Program-made: the position numbers and the translations under genes
In this document: piece after piece, positions 17,263-26,465 of the stretch
Layout of the letters: every line of letters starts with the position of its first letter
Position numbering within the stretch: the stretch's first letter is position 1
The notes under the pieces: generated by a model
What the model saw: the letters and a program-made list of their open reading frames with translations, nothing else
Database searches by the model: none
What the model was told of the DNA's origin: nothing
NCBI GenBank assembly: GCA_963791575.1
Contig: CAWBSY010000008.1
Span: 124,001 to 188,000 of the forward strand
From: JAOAPG01 sp963791575
Lineage (GTDB): Bacteria; Acidobacteriota; Terriglobia; Terriglobales; Acidobacteriaceae
Reading direction: 5' to 3'
Length of the DNA: 64,000 nucleotides

Positions 17263-18201
17263 GCTTTCTGCCCGATACCAATCCACCGTTTTCCGCAAAC
17301 CCTCCTCAAAATTCACCTTTGGCTTGTAGCCGAGATGCTTTTCCGCCCGCGACAAATCCGCCAGGCTATGCTTCACATCTCCGGCGCGATCTGGCCCATG
17401 CTTTACTTCGCCTGTATAGCCGATGATTTTTTTCAGCGCATTGAAGGTCTCGTTCAAGTCGATCCGCTGTCCGGTCGCCACATTGAAGACTCTTCCGGCG
17501 ACTTCTTCAGCCGGTCTTTTGCATGCAAGTAAATTCGCTTCGATTACGTTGTCGATGAACGTGAAATCGCGGCTCTGCTCTCCATCTCCGTTAATCGTTG
17601 GCTGCTCGCCTTTAAGCATCTGCGTAATGAATTTTGCCAGCACGCCAGAGTAAGGCGAAGTTGGATCTTGCCGTGGCCCAAAGATATTGAAATATCTCAG
17701 GCACACTGTCTCTAACCCGTAACATCGATAAAAGGATGCCATGTAATGCTCGCTGGCCAGCTTGGCCACTGCGTATGGTGAAATCGGATTCGGCTTCATG
17801 TCTTCGTGTTTGGGAAGAGTAGGCGTGTCTCCATACGCCGAAGAAGACGCTGCATAAACAACACGCTTTACTTTGGCATCGCGCGCGGCCACGAGCACAT
17901 TCACCGTAGCGTCCACGTTAGCCCGATTGCTTCCCAAGGGATCGAGCACCGACTTCGGTACCGAAGGAATAGCAGCTTCATGAAAGATATAATCCACGTC
18001 TTGGCAGGCACTATGTACGACGTCAATGTCCAGAAGATCAGCTTCGCGGAAATCGATGCGATCCAGGATTTCTGTGAGGTTCTCCCGCTTTCCGGTGGAG
18101 AGGTTATCAATCCCGCGAACCTCATCGCCTTGAGCGAGAACCGCGCGTGCCAGTGAGGATCCAATAAAGCCGGCAATTCCAGTAATCAGGTATTTAGCCA
18201 T
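17254..18201 (-). CDS. NAD-dependent sugar-nucleotide epimerase/dehydratase
   Basis: This 315-residue extended short-chain dehydrogenase has the NAD motif GIAGFIG (8-14), the SSSAYG strand and the catalytic pair Tyr143/Lys147 in SPYAVAK. RYFNIFGPRQDP and FIDNV-type motifs match UDP-glucose/UDP-GlcNAc 4-epimerases and WbpP-like enzymes. It probably feeds cell-surface polysaccharide synthesis. The ATG at 18201 gives the canonical N-terminus (MAKYLITG); longer in-frame starts would add unrelated residues. The last residues (SGL, then stop) are encoded within the repeat element that overlaps the 3' end. Confidence 0.92.
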   Translation of the reverse strand: MAKYLITGIAGFIGSSLARAVLAQGDEVRGIDNLSTGKRENLTEILDRIDFREADLLDIDVVHSACQDVDYIFHEAAIPSVPKSVLDPLGSNRANVDATVNVLVAARDAKVKRVVYAASSSAYGDTPTLPKHEDMKPNPISPYAVAKLASEHYMASFYRCYGLETVCLRYFNIFGPRQDPTSPYSGVLAKFITQMLKGEQPTINGDGEQSRDFTFIDNVIEANLLACKRPAEEVAGRVFNVATGQRIDLNETFNALKKIIGYTGEVKHGPDRAGDVKHSLADLSRAEKHLGYKPKVNFEEGLRKTVDWYRAESGL

Positions 18202-18325
18202 AAGCTCTACATAATACCGGATTGACATTATGTTTCGATAAAACATCCGTTTACATATGGCAGACAAAAGTAACTGGGAGAAATTTGTGGAGGAAATTAG
18301 AAGTTTGGAAAATCGAAATCGCAGC

Positions 18326-18946
18326 CTAGCCGCGTTGAAGCAGCGCGCCTTGCCCGAAGCCGTCAACCACAGTGCGGATCTCCTGCCACAGCTGCTCTTT
18401 TCCGGCGCCCGTCCGCGCAGAAAAAGGTAATACACTCGCGCTCGGATGCTCCCGCTTGAGCACGTTCAAAGCATTATGCAATTGATTGTTTGATAGCCGG
18501 TCGCTCTTAGTCGCTACAACAAGAAATCTGCGATCGCTAGAAGCCAAAAATTCTAAAAGCTGTTTGTCTTTTTCTTGCGGAGCAATGCTGACATCAACCA
18601 ACGCGAGGCAAAGCGCGAGTGTGGAGCGCTCATTGAGATAGGGATCGATGAAGCTTCCCCATTGGCTGGATATTTCTCGTGAAATCTTTGCATATCCGTA
18701 GCCCGGCAAGTCGGCGAAGATCAGTTCGGGATGCGGCTTTCCAGCCCAACGAACTTCAAAAAAGTTGATAGCTCGTGTCCGTCCAGGAGTGGAACTAGTC
18801 TTGGCCAATTTGGCTCCAAGCAGGGAATTGATCACGCTAGACTTGCCGACATTCGACCGGCCCAGGAAGGCAACCTCGGGCAGAGCAGGAGCGGGAAAAT
18901 GCGTGACGTCGCTGGCCGACATCATAAATCTGGCTAAGACGCGCAT
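18326..18946 (-). CDS. engB: Ribosome biogenesis GTPase EngB/YsxC
   Basis: This 206-residue TRAFAC GTPase assists assembly of the large ribosomal subunit. The G1 motif GRSNVGKSS lies at about 29-37. G2/switch I is STPGRTRAINFF, G3 is DLPGYGYAK and G4 is TKSDRL. The N-terminal lead-in (MRVLARFMMSASDVTHFP) is of the usual family length, supporting the ATG at 18946 despite a weak Shine-Dalgarno. It lies upstream of the epimerase gene with a gap of about 124 bp. Confidence 0.96.
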   Translation of the reverse strand: MRVLARFMMSASDVTHFPAPALPEVAFLGRSNVGKSSVINSLLGAKLAKTSSTPGRTRAINFFEVRWAGKPHPELIFADLPGYGYAKISREISSQWGSFIDPYLNERSTLALCLALVDVSIAPQEKDKQLLEFLASSDRRFLVVATKSDRLSNNQLHNALNVLKREHPSASVLPFSARTGAGKEQLWQEIRTVVDGFGQGALLQRG

Positions 18947-19109
18947 AAACTAGTTTGCAGGTTCGCTGAGTAAGTTGCAAGCGGCGTAACGACACAGGAT
19001 GTGATGATGACTCTGTAGAACCTCGAAATACGATCCACCCTGAATCGGAGGTCCCAAGATTGGGCGAACGGCGGACAGCCTCCATGCGCTAGAATAACGG
19101 TATACCTTT

Positions 19110-19544
19110 ATGTCTGACCGAACTTTCACTCTCGAGGAAGCGCAGTCTCTTCTACCTATCCTTGAATCTTTATTGCGCACCGCTATTGACGGCAAGAAGC
19201 TGATTGAAGCCGTGGACACCGAATTTCAGGAACTCGCTCATCGCGTTTTTCTCAGCGGCGGTTTGTTTGTCAATGTTGTCCAAATGGCGCGCCGCAAAGC
19301 TGAACGGGAAAAGACTATTCAACGTGTAAAAGACGCCGTGGCTGAGATCAATTCTACTGGTGTTCAAGTCAAAGACCTTGATATTGGGTTGCTAGATTTT
19401 CCCTGCGAAGTGGATGGTCACATTGTGTTGCTCTGCTGGAAGTTGGGAGAGCAGGGAATTACCCACTGGCACGGAACTGAAGAAGGCTTTGCCGGTCGCA
19501 AGCCAATTGATGAGCGAATTAATAAGGCGAAAAAAGCAAACTAG
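19110..19544 (+). CDS. DUF2203 family protein
   Basis: This is a 144-residue soluble protein of the DUF2203 family, opening FTLEEAQSLLPILESLL and ending with the conserved DFPCEVDGHIVLLCWKLGE and WHGTEEGFAGR segments. The family is widespread in soil bacteria and its biochemical role is not established. The pattern of a helical N-terminus and a C-terminal segment rich in Trp, His and Glu is preserved. It is single and faces the M28 peptidase gene, with a repeat element between their stops. Confidence 0.9.
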   Translation: MSDRTFTLEEAQSLLPILESLLRTAIDGKKLIEAVDTEFQELAHRVFLSGGLFVNVVQMARRKAEREKTIQRVKDAVAEINSTGVQVKDLDIGLLDFPCEVDGHIVLLCWKLGEQGITHWHGTEEGFAGRKPIDERINKAKKAN

Positions 19545-19680
19545 ATCAGGCTTTGGGCGCTAGACTCTAGGAACTCCACAATGATTGATGCCGAAATACT
19601 AAGAAAAGCGACCTGAGATAACTCTGATTCCTAACACCTAAAGCCTGATTCCCATCCCTAACCCCTGAAGCCTAGGCCTG
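19544..19680. repeat. Degenerate inverted repeat between convergent genes
   Basis: GATCAGGCTTTGGGCGCTAG opens the element just after the DUF2203 stop. ACACCTAAAGCCTGATTCCC forms the opposite arm, and a further CCTGAAGCCTAGGCCTG follows. ATCAGGCTTT and AAAGCCTGAT are exact complements. The style matches the element at 17112-17262. It may also form a bidirectional hairpin between the two convergent genes. Confidence 0.6.
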
Positions 19681-19682
19681 TT

Positions 19683-21173
19683 TCAAGGTTGTCCCCCTTT
19701 ATTCCATGTTGGCTTAAAGTTTGAATTCACCAGCCACTGCACTGGTCCGAGCAATGAACCTATAGCTGCATCCATGTGTTTAAAATCCAGATGCGCGATG
19801 TCGTCACTGGGACGGTGGTAATCGATATGCAGGCCATAACTCGAGACTGTTTGTGCAACGACTCCTTTTTTCGCCAATACGTAATTGTCCGAGCGGGCAA
19901 AGAAATTCTGCGTAGGATGCGGATCGCCGACCAGGTTTGCCCCGTGTTTCGCCAGAGTTGGCCCAAGGTTTGATCGCTCCCACCCAGTGAGCCAGACCGT
20001 ATCAGCTTTGACTGCTATATCGGATCGGCCAATCATCTCGAATTCAAGATTTGCTGCAATATCCTTCAGCGGCACAGGTGGATGTTCGCGGAAGTAAGTT
20101 GATCCCAAACCGCCTGCCTCCTCACTTCCGAACAACGCAAAAATAACAGTCCGTCGTGGACGCGGTCCCTTGCCCAGTACGCGTGCGAGCTCCAGAACAG
20201 CAGTTGTTCCTGAGGCATCATCGTCAGCCCCGTTGTAGATGTCATCGCCATTCACTGGTGTTCCAATTCCAAGATGATCAAGATGGGCGGATAAGAGGAC
20301 GGCCGAGTGCTGTAGTAGCGGATCACTACCACGCAGAATGCCAATTGCATTCCAGGTAGATCCTTGTTCATCGGCAGAGGGTGCATCAAAACTTACTTCT
20401 ACGCCATCAGCCATTCGCTCCATCGCGGCCAAAGCGTCCTTAGTCAATTCAATAAGATCGAGAGCTGCACCCAGTTCCCCTGTGGACCCTTGGGCCAATT
20501 GAGGCGAGACTTTAGGGAGTTGTTTATTTTTATCGGAGGAATCGCCCGGCTGATTATCGTTTGCCGGCATAAGTAGGGCTACTGCGCCCGAAGTTGCGAC
20601 GGATTCTCCTGCACTCCGGATCTTGCCTCGGCTTGATCCTGTGAGCAGAACTACCGCTCCAGGCTCAGTTTTGAAATTCTTACCCTCCGCAACAATCTTG
20701 TCAGCGTCCAATTTCCTTAGTGGTCCAGAAAATTTCGTTTGAGAGATACGAAGTGTTCGGAATTCATTGCCATAGGTCCAGGTAATGGGTTCGGAGGCGC
20801 TGTTTCCTTTTATCAACAGCTTCGGATTTGATATCAGTCTGGGCCTGATCAACGGTGCGCGTTGAATGTAGCTCCCGTCGTCTCCCACAGGCAGTATCCC
20901 ATACTGCCGCAACTGCGATGCTACATACGTTGCAGCAACCAGTTCGTCGTGAGTGGCGCTTCCACGGCCTTGCATTGCATCGGAAGCGAGGAATTCCTCG
21001 TGCGCCCGAATACAATCGGCGCAAACGCTGAAAGCTAAACGCTGGGGAGCAGTTCGTGGCTTGCCAGCGCTCGTTCTAGGGGCTGTTGATTGACCGTCGA
21101 CGAATGAGCAGAGAAAGAGTGACAAACACAAAGCAGCGGACAATTTTCGCATAGGGAAGTAATGGGGTAACAT
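19683..21173 (-). CDS. Secreted M28-family metallopeptidase
   Basis: This is a 496-residue zinc aminopeptidase-like protein with an N-terminal signal peptide (AALCLSLFLCSFVDGQS). The metal-binding motifs of M28 enzymes appear in order: LSAHLDHLG, NGADDDASGTTAVLELA, FGSEEAGGLGS, EMIGRSD and FFARSDNYVLAKKG. A PA-like inserted domain fits in the region before the HLDH motif. The inferred role is peptide or aminoacyl hydrolysis in the periplasm. The ATG at 21152 (MRKLSAAL) would remove seven residues and is equally plausible. Confidence 0.9.
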   Translation of the reverse strand: MLPHYFPMRKLSAALCLSLFLCSFVDGQSTAPRTSAGKPRTAPQRLAFSVCADCIRAHEEFLASDAMQGRGSATHDELVAATYVASQLRQYGILPVGDDGSYIQRAPLIRPRLISNPKLLIKGNSASEPITWTYGNEFRTLRISQTKFSGPLRKLDADKIVAEGKNFKTEPGAVVLLTGSSRGKIRSAGESVATSGAVALLMPANDNQPGDSSDKNKQLPKVSPQLAQGSTGELGAALDLIELTKDALAAMERMADGVEVSFDAPSADEQGSTWNAIGILRGSDPLLQHSAVLLSAHLDHLGIGTPVNGDDIYNGADDDASGTTAVLELARVLGKGPRPRRTVIFALFGSEEAGGLGSTYFREHPPVPLKDIAANLEFEMIGRSDIAVKADTVWLTGWERSNLGPTLAKHGANLVGDPHPTQNFFARSDNYVLAKKGVVAQTVSSYGLHIDYHRPSDDIAHLDFKHMDAAIGSLLGPVQWLVNSNFKPTWNKGGQP

Positions 21174-21256
21174 CGTTATCTATTACCTGGGCTAGAAACT
21201 GGACGAGCGCTTCCGTAATCTCGTGTGTAAAACTCAACAGTGACATAGTACCCGGT

Positions 21257-21649
21257 ATGACACACTTCCCCCAATCGAATCCCTCGCGGCGTGCTACCCG
21301 AGTTCAGTTCGGTAGCACCATTCCAGCCCTTGTAAAACTTGAAGATGGCCAGCGCGCCAAAGGAAAACTGGAAAGCATCTCACTTACCGGTGGCTGTTTG
21401 CATATGGCCAAAGCGTTACATCAAGGCGATCTGGTTGAGGTGGCCTTTCAAACGCAATCTGGGCCAGTGCAAGGTATGGCGGAGATGTTAACTCCGCGCA
21501 AAGCCAGCGGCGGAATTTTACAGCCGTTCCGGTTTATCGCGCTGGATGACAATGATCATCATGCCCTGAGCAAAGTGGTCGACTCAGTTTGCGATCAAAG
21601 CTTTCTTGGCATTCGGTCCGGCCAAGCGACACTGGCAAAATCTCACTAG
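21257..21649 (+). CDS. PilZ-domain protein
   Basis: This is a 130-residue single PilZ domain. Near the N-terminus RRATRVQF carries the RxxxR motif, and ESISLTGGCLHM approximates the (D/N)xSxxG motif with Ser in place of Asp/Asn. These features support binding of cyclic di-GMP, though not conclusively. It probably acts as a small receptor or adaptor. The gene precedes tsaE by about 75 bp on the same strand. Confidence 0.85.
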   Translation: MTHFPQSNPSRRATRVQFGSTIPALVKLEDGQRAKGKLESISLTGGCLHMAKALHQGDLVEVAFQTQSGPVQGMAEMLTPRKASGGILQPFRFIALDDNDHHALSKVVDSVCDQSFLGIRSGQATLAKSH

Positions 21650-21723
21650 AGCAGCGGTCATCGGTTTTGGCCTGACGTGTGATGCGGCCTCGCTATACTG
21701 GTCTCGAGGCAATCTCGACCAGC

Positions 21724-22155
21724 ATGGCCACGGAAGAATTCGTCACACATTCGTCAGATGAAACTATCGCTCTCGGGCGCAAACTCGCTGAGAACCTCGC
21801 ACCTCCGAAGTTAGTGCTGTTGCGCGGAGATCTGGGTGCAGGAAAGACCACGCTGGTGAAGGGAATTGCGGAGGCATTCCGGGCGGCGGAAGCCGAGGAT
21901 GTTACCAGCCCAACCTTCACTTTGATTCACGAATACCATGGTCCCGCAGTGAGCGTTTACCACATAGATCTCTATCGGATCGACACGCAGCGTGAACTCG
22001 AGACGCTAGGTTTGGATGATCTGATGGGACCAAAAAGCGTTTTGCTGATCGAATGGGGAGAAAAATTTCCGAGATTTGAACGAGAGAGAGATGTGGAGAT
22101 TACGTTAGAGCATGTGGCAGAAGATGAAAGAAGAGTGCGGGTGAGTCGCAATTAG
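21724..22155 (+). CDS. tsaE: tRNA threonylcarbamoyladenosine biosynthesis ATPase TsaE
   Basis: This is the ~143-residue ATPase of the TsaBDE complex, which makes the t6A modification on ANN-decoding tRNAs. Walker A is GDLGAGKTT (about 35-43), followed by VTSPTFTLIHEY, the HIDLYRI segment and LLIEWGEKFP, all hallmarks. ATG at 21724 (MATEEF) gives the usual family length. The GTG at 21679 would add 15 residues that look non-coding. TsaB and TsaD are not in the window. Confidence 0.95.
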   Translation: MATEEFVTHSSDETIALGRKLAENLAPPKLVLLRGDLGAGKTTLVKGIAEAFRAAEAEDVTSPTFTLIHEYHGPAVSVYHIDLYRIDTQRELETLGLDDLMGPKSVLLIEWGEKFPRFERERDVEITLEHVAEDERRVRVSRN

Positions 22156-22192
22156 TGAAAAGCTTCTAACGGGCAAAACGGTCTTCTTAGTC

Positions 22193-22963
22193 TTAGAACC
22201 CCATGATGTTATATCCGCAATCGACGTGTATTACTTCGCCTGTGGTCCCCGTACTCGCGTCCGATGCCAAGAATACTCCAGTCGAGCCCACTTCTTTTAC
22301 ATCCACATTGCGTTGCAAAGGCGCCCGTTCCGCATGGGACTTTAGCATCTCGCTTAAACCGGAGATGCCCCGAGCCGCTAAAGTCTTGATGGGGCCCGCG
22401 GAAATTGCATTTACCCGAATATTCTTACGGCCCAAATCCTGAGCCAGATAACGCACCGTGCACTCTAAAGCTGCTTTCGCTACGCCCATTACGTTGTAGT
22501 GCGGCACAACTTTCTCCGCTCCGTAGTAAGTCATGGTAATGATGCTTCCACCGTCTTCCATTAAAGGCGCGGCAGCGCGAGAAACTGCGATCAGAGAATA
22601 AACACTCACATCGTGCGCAATGCGAAAACCTTCCCGCGTCGTATTCACAAAATCATTCTTCAGTTCGTCCGCTGGAGCGAACGCGACACTGTGCACGATC
22701 ACGTGCAACTTCCCATGGCGTTCTTTCAACTGAGCGAAGAGTCGATCGATTTCGGAATCACTCGAGACGTCGCACATATACGCCTCGGCTCCAGGCAGGG
22801 AAAGGATGAGATCTTTAGCTTCCTGTTCCAGTCGCTCGTTCTGGTAAGTCACGATGAGCTTCGCTCCAGCGTCATGGAGTCCTTGGGCAATCGACCACGC
22901 GATACTACGTTTGTTGGCCACTCCAAAGACAACGGCCACGCGACCTTCAAGACTAAATGACAT
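22193..22963 (-). CDS. fabI: Enoyl-[acyl-carrier-protein] reductase (NADH)
   Basis: This 256-residue FabI performs the last reduction of fatty-acid elongation. The N-terminal VFGVANKRSIAWSIA cofactor motif replaces the usual SDR glycine motif, as expected for FabI. The catalytic pair Tyr156/Lys163 lies in HYNVMGVAKAA, with SAGPIKTLAARGI and the end GYNIMGF. AGGAG sits nine bases before the ATG. It is a single gene, with a gap of about 110 bases to the MFS gene. Confidence 0.97.
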   Translation of the reverse strand: MSFSLEGRVAVVFGVANKRSIAWSIAQGLHDAGAKLIVTYQNERLEQEAKDLILSLPGAEAYMCDVSSDSEIDRLFAQLKERHGKLHVIVHSVAFAPADELKNDFVNTTREGFRIAHDVSVYSLIAVSRAAAPLMEDGGSIITMTYYGAEKVVPHYNVMGVAKAALECTVRYLAQDLGRKNIRVNAISAGPIKTLAARGISGLSEMLKSHAERAPLQRNVDVKEVGSTGVFLASDASTGTTGEVIHVDCGYNIMGF

Positions 22964-23072
22964 GCATGTCTCCTGAAGAATTAGACCGACAAGAATAACA
23001 GGAGCTACGCGAAGAAGTCAGACCTGACGCTTTGCGCAGGAACGTTAACGTAACCTCATTTATTCCGCTGGC

Positions 23073-24314
23073 TCAGCTTCCTGTAAACGTGACCGCTGAT
23101 TTCGCCGGCCAGATTGCCGTGGCAAATGCAACTGCATATACCAGACCAATCACAGAGAAGCCTGCAACCAGGTTATATTGGGCGACTGCACCGACTAGAA
23201 ATGCCAGGGCAATCTGGAGCACGGTTCCGGCAAAATAGAAAGTGTTTTGCACTCGTCCCATGAAGTGCTGCGGCACCTGCTCCATAATGCTCGTATTGAT
23301 CGCGACGCTGCTCAGGCCGCGGGCAGATCCCATAATTCCAAAAGTTGCCACAGCGAGTGCCAGCACTGGCGTCATGGGAGACAGGATCATACAGATCGTC
23401 AGAACACCCATGGATATGGCGACCGAACGCCGCGCGCCCCATCCGGCAATCGCCATGGGAGCATAGAGTGCGCTGAGAAGCGCGCCAAATCCCCACCCGG
23501 CATTCAGCCATCCATAACCCTTCGCGCCCGCATGCAAAATCTGATCGCTTAAAGGCGCGATCACCACCACTCCGGTCATCATGGCTCCGAGAAAGAGTGC
23601 CCATGTAATTCCGAGCAAAACAACGGCGGGCTTGCCATGAAGAAATTGCATGCCTTCCCGCAGCTCACGCCAGAACCTCTCAACGGAAGTCTCGGCTGCC
23701 GTAATATCGGTGCGCAACTCTTGCGGGCGTGGAACGACATGGCGTCCTTTGCGAACCGCAAAGTAGCAAAGAAACGACACAAGATAAGTAGAGAAATCTA
23801 TGAGCAGAACTCCGCCTAAACCGATCCTGTTATAGACAAATCCCACAATGGAGCCGGCAATCAGCCAACCTCCCTGGACTCCGGCTAGCAGAAATGTGTT
23901 GGCATGGATGAACTCTTCCCCTGGCGTCAATTCCTGAATTAGCGCGGTGATCGTAGGCCAGAACATCCAGAATCCGGCAGCGACTAACGTGTTCATTAAA
24001 TAGAGTTCCCATACTTTGGTCTTTCCCGCGAAAGCAAGCAGTGAAACGATGAGGATGACCACTGCGCGAGAGGCATCGAGCATCATCACTAGCCGGCGAC
24101 GATCTTCGCGGTCAATAATGACACCCGTAAATGGCAACATCAGCACGGCGGGAATAGTTTGCACGACGGCGAACACGCCGAGCGCCATCTTCGAGTGAGT
24201 CGCCTGCAAGATGTACCAGGCGACTGCCGCGGAGTTCATCCCGCTCCCCAGCATTGAGACCATATTGGCTATGAAAATGTAACGCAGACCTGGTTTTTGC
24301 AGAATGGAGCGCAC
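23073..24314 (-). CDS. MFS exporter of the enterobactin-exporter-like (MFS_3) type
   Basis: This 413-residue integral membrane protein has about 12 predicted helices. The conserved MFS loop appears as GVIIDREDRRRLVMMLDASR after helix 2. Its style (VFAVVQTIPAVLMLPFTG, SSVAINTSIMEQVPQHFMGR) matches EntS-like drug or siderophore exporters. The start is GTG. It follows the GT39-like gene after about 40 bases on the same strand, so co-transcription is likely. No siderophore gene is nearby and the substrate is unknown. Confidence 0.88.
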   Translation of the reverse strand: MRSILQKPGLRYIFIANMVSMLGSGMNSAAVAWYILQATHSKMALGVFAVVQTIPAVLMLPFTGVIIDREDRRRLVMMLDASRAVVILIVSLLAFAGKTKVWELYLMNTLVAAGFWMFWPTITALIQELTPGEEFIHANTFLLAGVQGGWLIAGSIVGFVYNRIGLGGVLLIDFSTYLVSFLCYFAVRKGRHVVPRPQELRTDITAAETSVERFWRELREGMQFLHGKPAVVLLGITWALFLGAMMTGVVVIAPLSDQILHAGAKGYGWLNAGWGFGALLSALYAPMAIAGWGARRSVAISMGVLTICMILSPMTPVLALAVATFGIMGSARGLSSVAINTSIMEQVPQHFMGRVQNTFYFAGTVLQIALAFLVGAVAQYNLVAGFSVIGLVYAVAFATAIWPAKSAVTFTGS

Positions 24315-24353
24315 AGTCTTACTTTACAGGATCAAAATGTGCACACCCGCGGA

Positions 24354-25703
24354 TCAAACTGTGGATTTTTGCAAGGGCCAACGAATCTTCACTCGTCTTG
24401 CTTCAGTAAATAAATAAACAATCAGCAAGATCATCACCGGTTCAATGGGATGTTTGTAGCGAACGAATGGATTAACCAAATAATAGGGTAGCGGATAAAT
24501 GATCAGAAAACATGCAAGCAGAAACCACCCCGGTTTGCGGTTGCGGATGGTCAGCCATAATCCCGCAAATGCAAGTACTGCTGCCAGCAGAAACTCCGTG
24601 TGTCGCGCGATTATCAAATCATAACCATTTACTATGGTTGCTTGTGGTGGAGCAGCCCAGAAGAACCAAACTCGTTCGAGCGTGAACCATACAAACCGGC
24701 CAGGGTTATTGCGAATGAATTGCTGTACTTGCTGATGCTTTTCTTCCATGTAGCGCATCTCGCCGAGTTCCTGAAATCTGCGCATCGCTTCAGGATCATT
24801 TCCGGGATGCTCATTGCGCGTCCATAAGCCAGCAGATTGATCGTTGTTGGCCTCATGCATTTCCAGCGGGAGATTGTCTCGTATAAAAACAAATTTTCCG
24901 AAGACTTCATAATTCCGAAGCAGCCACGGACTTATAACCAGGGAGGTCGTCACAACACAAAATGCCACGCCGATTAATTCAGAACGGAATTGTCCCGAAT
25001 CACGGGAGTGATAAAGAAGCCACAACAGACAAAACGGCATCATGCTTAGCAAGGCAGTGTTGATGAGTGCAATTATTCCCCAAAGCAAGCCAAACATGAT
25101 CCACACTCTCGGTCGCGGTGGGCTGTCAGCTATGCGGAGTGTAAGCAGCAAAGCAAGGCTCAACAAAAATGCACTAAGGCTGGTTTCCCAAACTACACGC
25201 GTTGGCCAGTAGATCGCATAAGGAAAGACAGCCCACGTCCATGCAGCTGCTCGCGCAACCCGTGTTCCATAAATTCGTGCGCTAATTTTATAAAGCGTTA
25301 TGCAAGTCAAAGCCGCGAATACGCTGTTGAAAGCCAAAATCACCCATGCGGAAGCGGCGGAGTACACTCCGAAGAGCTTGAAATCTGCCGCCAATATAGC
25401 TGGATACAGGGGCGGAGCCCATGCGCTCGGACCGCTGGGGAGATCGGTTGGAGAGCTAAATCCGTGGCCCGTAGCGATCGAACGGGCGAGACGTCCCATT
25501 TCCCACCCAAATTGGAAGTGATCGCGCCGTGGTGTGATTCGGTAGGTGTGGCCGATTGTGATCACTGCTAGCCGCAGGAATAACGCGGTGAGCACGATGA
25601 CAAATAATGCGTGGCTCCAATGTTGGCCGTCGGGAAAGGCTAGGCGCGTTTCGATCCCAGAAGATCCTCTAAACTCAATTTGTTTCTCATCGAGGCCGGA
25701 CAT
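24354..25703 (-). CDS. Membrane glycosyltransferase, GT39/ArnT-like
   Basis: This is a 449-residue polytopic protein. The N-terminal periplasmic loop after helix 1 (RRDHFQFGWEMGRLARSIA) is where PMT/ArnT-family enzymes carry their catalytic acidic residue. About 10 helices follow. The family uses lipid-linked sugar donors to glycosylate proteins or lipids on the outer face of the inner membrane. Its ATG overlaps the stop of the preceding gene (TAATG), implying translational coupling. The acceptor is unknown. Confidence 0.8.
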   Translation of the reverse strand: MSGLDEKQIEFRGSSGIETRLAFPDGQHWSHALFVIVLTALFLRLAVITIGHTYRITPRRDHFQFGWEMGRLARSIATGHGFSSPTDLPSGPSAWAPPLYPAILAADFKLFGVYSAASAWVILAFNSVFAALTCITLYKISARIYGTRVARAAAWTWAVFPYAIYWPTRVVWETSLSAFLLSLALLLTLRIADSPPRPRVWIMFGLLWGIIALINTALLSMMPFCLLWLLYHSRDSGQFRSELIGVAFCVVTTSLVISPWLLRNYEVFGKFVFIRDNLPLEMHEANNDQSAGLWTRNEHPGNDPEAMRRFQELGEMRYMEEKHQQVQQFIRNNPGRFVWFTLERVWFFWAAPPQATIVNGYDLIIARHTEFLLAAVLAFAGLWLTIRNRKPGWFLLACFLIIYPLPYYLVNPFVRYKHPIEPVMILLIVYLFTEARRVKIRWPLQKSTV

Positions 25704-26335
25704 TAATGTCCCGCGAGCTCATCGGAGAGTAGGTGGGCCTTGAAAGCCAAATTATGTGCGCGGTCCAAATCTCCTTCAGTGGTGGCAGCCTTCGCCTGCT
25801 GTATGTAGCTACGGATCTGGGCAACCGTATCCTGCTGAGCGGGGCTGAGCTGGCGCCCTGAGGCTTCCTTTAACTTCGCGTCGGTAGCCGTTAGCAGGTC
25901 GTTTGTTGTGTCGCGTTTCTGGGACGCTTGGTCGTCGCTCAACTTTGGAGAAAGTTGGACCGTCGGGTCCGAAGTACCGCCGTTCCGCACAACCACTTTT
26001 TCGGAACCTGGCTTGGCTCCGAAATCTTTTGTCGTTGAGCTCTTGCGCCTTCTTGTGGCCACCTTCCGCTTTGGAGAAACTTTAGATCCAGAACTTTTCG
26101 TGGATGCTTTCGTTTCAGAAGGCTTGGTCTGATCAGGAACTTTGGTTGACGGCGAAGGCGGTTGCTTATCAGATTGTGCCGCAGGCAACGAGGACGAAGT
26201 CTGTTGTGATTCAGGTTGTTGTGAATTCTCGGGAGACTGAGCCGCATGCGTAACGCTCAACGCTTTTGCAGTGAACGCAGAGCTGTCCCATGACAACAGC
26301 AGCGAACACATACCGAGAATGATGGCCAGAGGCAT
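25703..26335 (-). CDS. Secreted/anchored low-complexity protein with C-terminal helical region, unknown function
   Basis: From the ATG at 26335 the product has 210 residues; an in-frame start at 26428 would add 31. A hydrophobic N-terminal segment (LAIILGMCSLLLSWDSSAF) resembles a signal or anchor. A Ser/Pro/Thr/Lys-rich disordered stretch of about 110 residues follows, then a helical C-terminus (TDAKLKEASGRQLSPAQQDT, HNLAFKAHLLSDEL). No family was recognised. It lies between the histidine kinase and the GT39 gene and its stop overlaps the latter's ATG, so it belongs to that operon. Confidence 0.7.
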   Translation of the reverse strand: MPLAIILGMCSLLLSWDSSAFTAKALSVTHAAQSPENSQQPESQQTSSSLPAAQSDKQPPSPSTKVPDQTKPSETKASTKSSGSKVSPKRKVATRRRKSSTTKDFGAKPGSEKVVVRNGGTSDPTVQLSPKLSDDQASQKRDTTNDLLTATDAKLKEASGRQLSPAQQDTVAQIRSYIQQAKAATTEGDLDRAHNLAFKAHLLSDELAGH

Positions 26336-26465
26336 GTGCAATGTTGAAATCAGCCGCGAAACTCTGTAATCAGAAGGCCAACTTGAAATGACAACAACAA
26401 ATTGAGTGAGTAAATTCAACTCACGCAAGATGCCGATGCTACTACGAAAGCGCTAACATTCAAAT

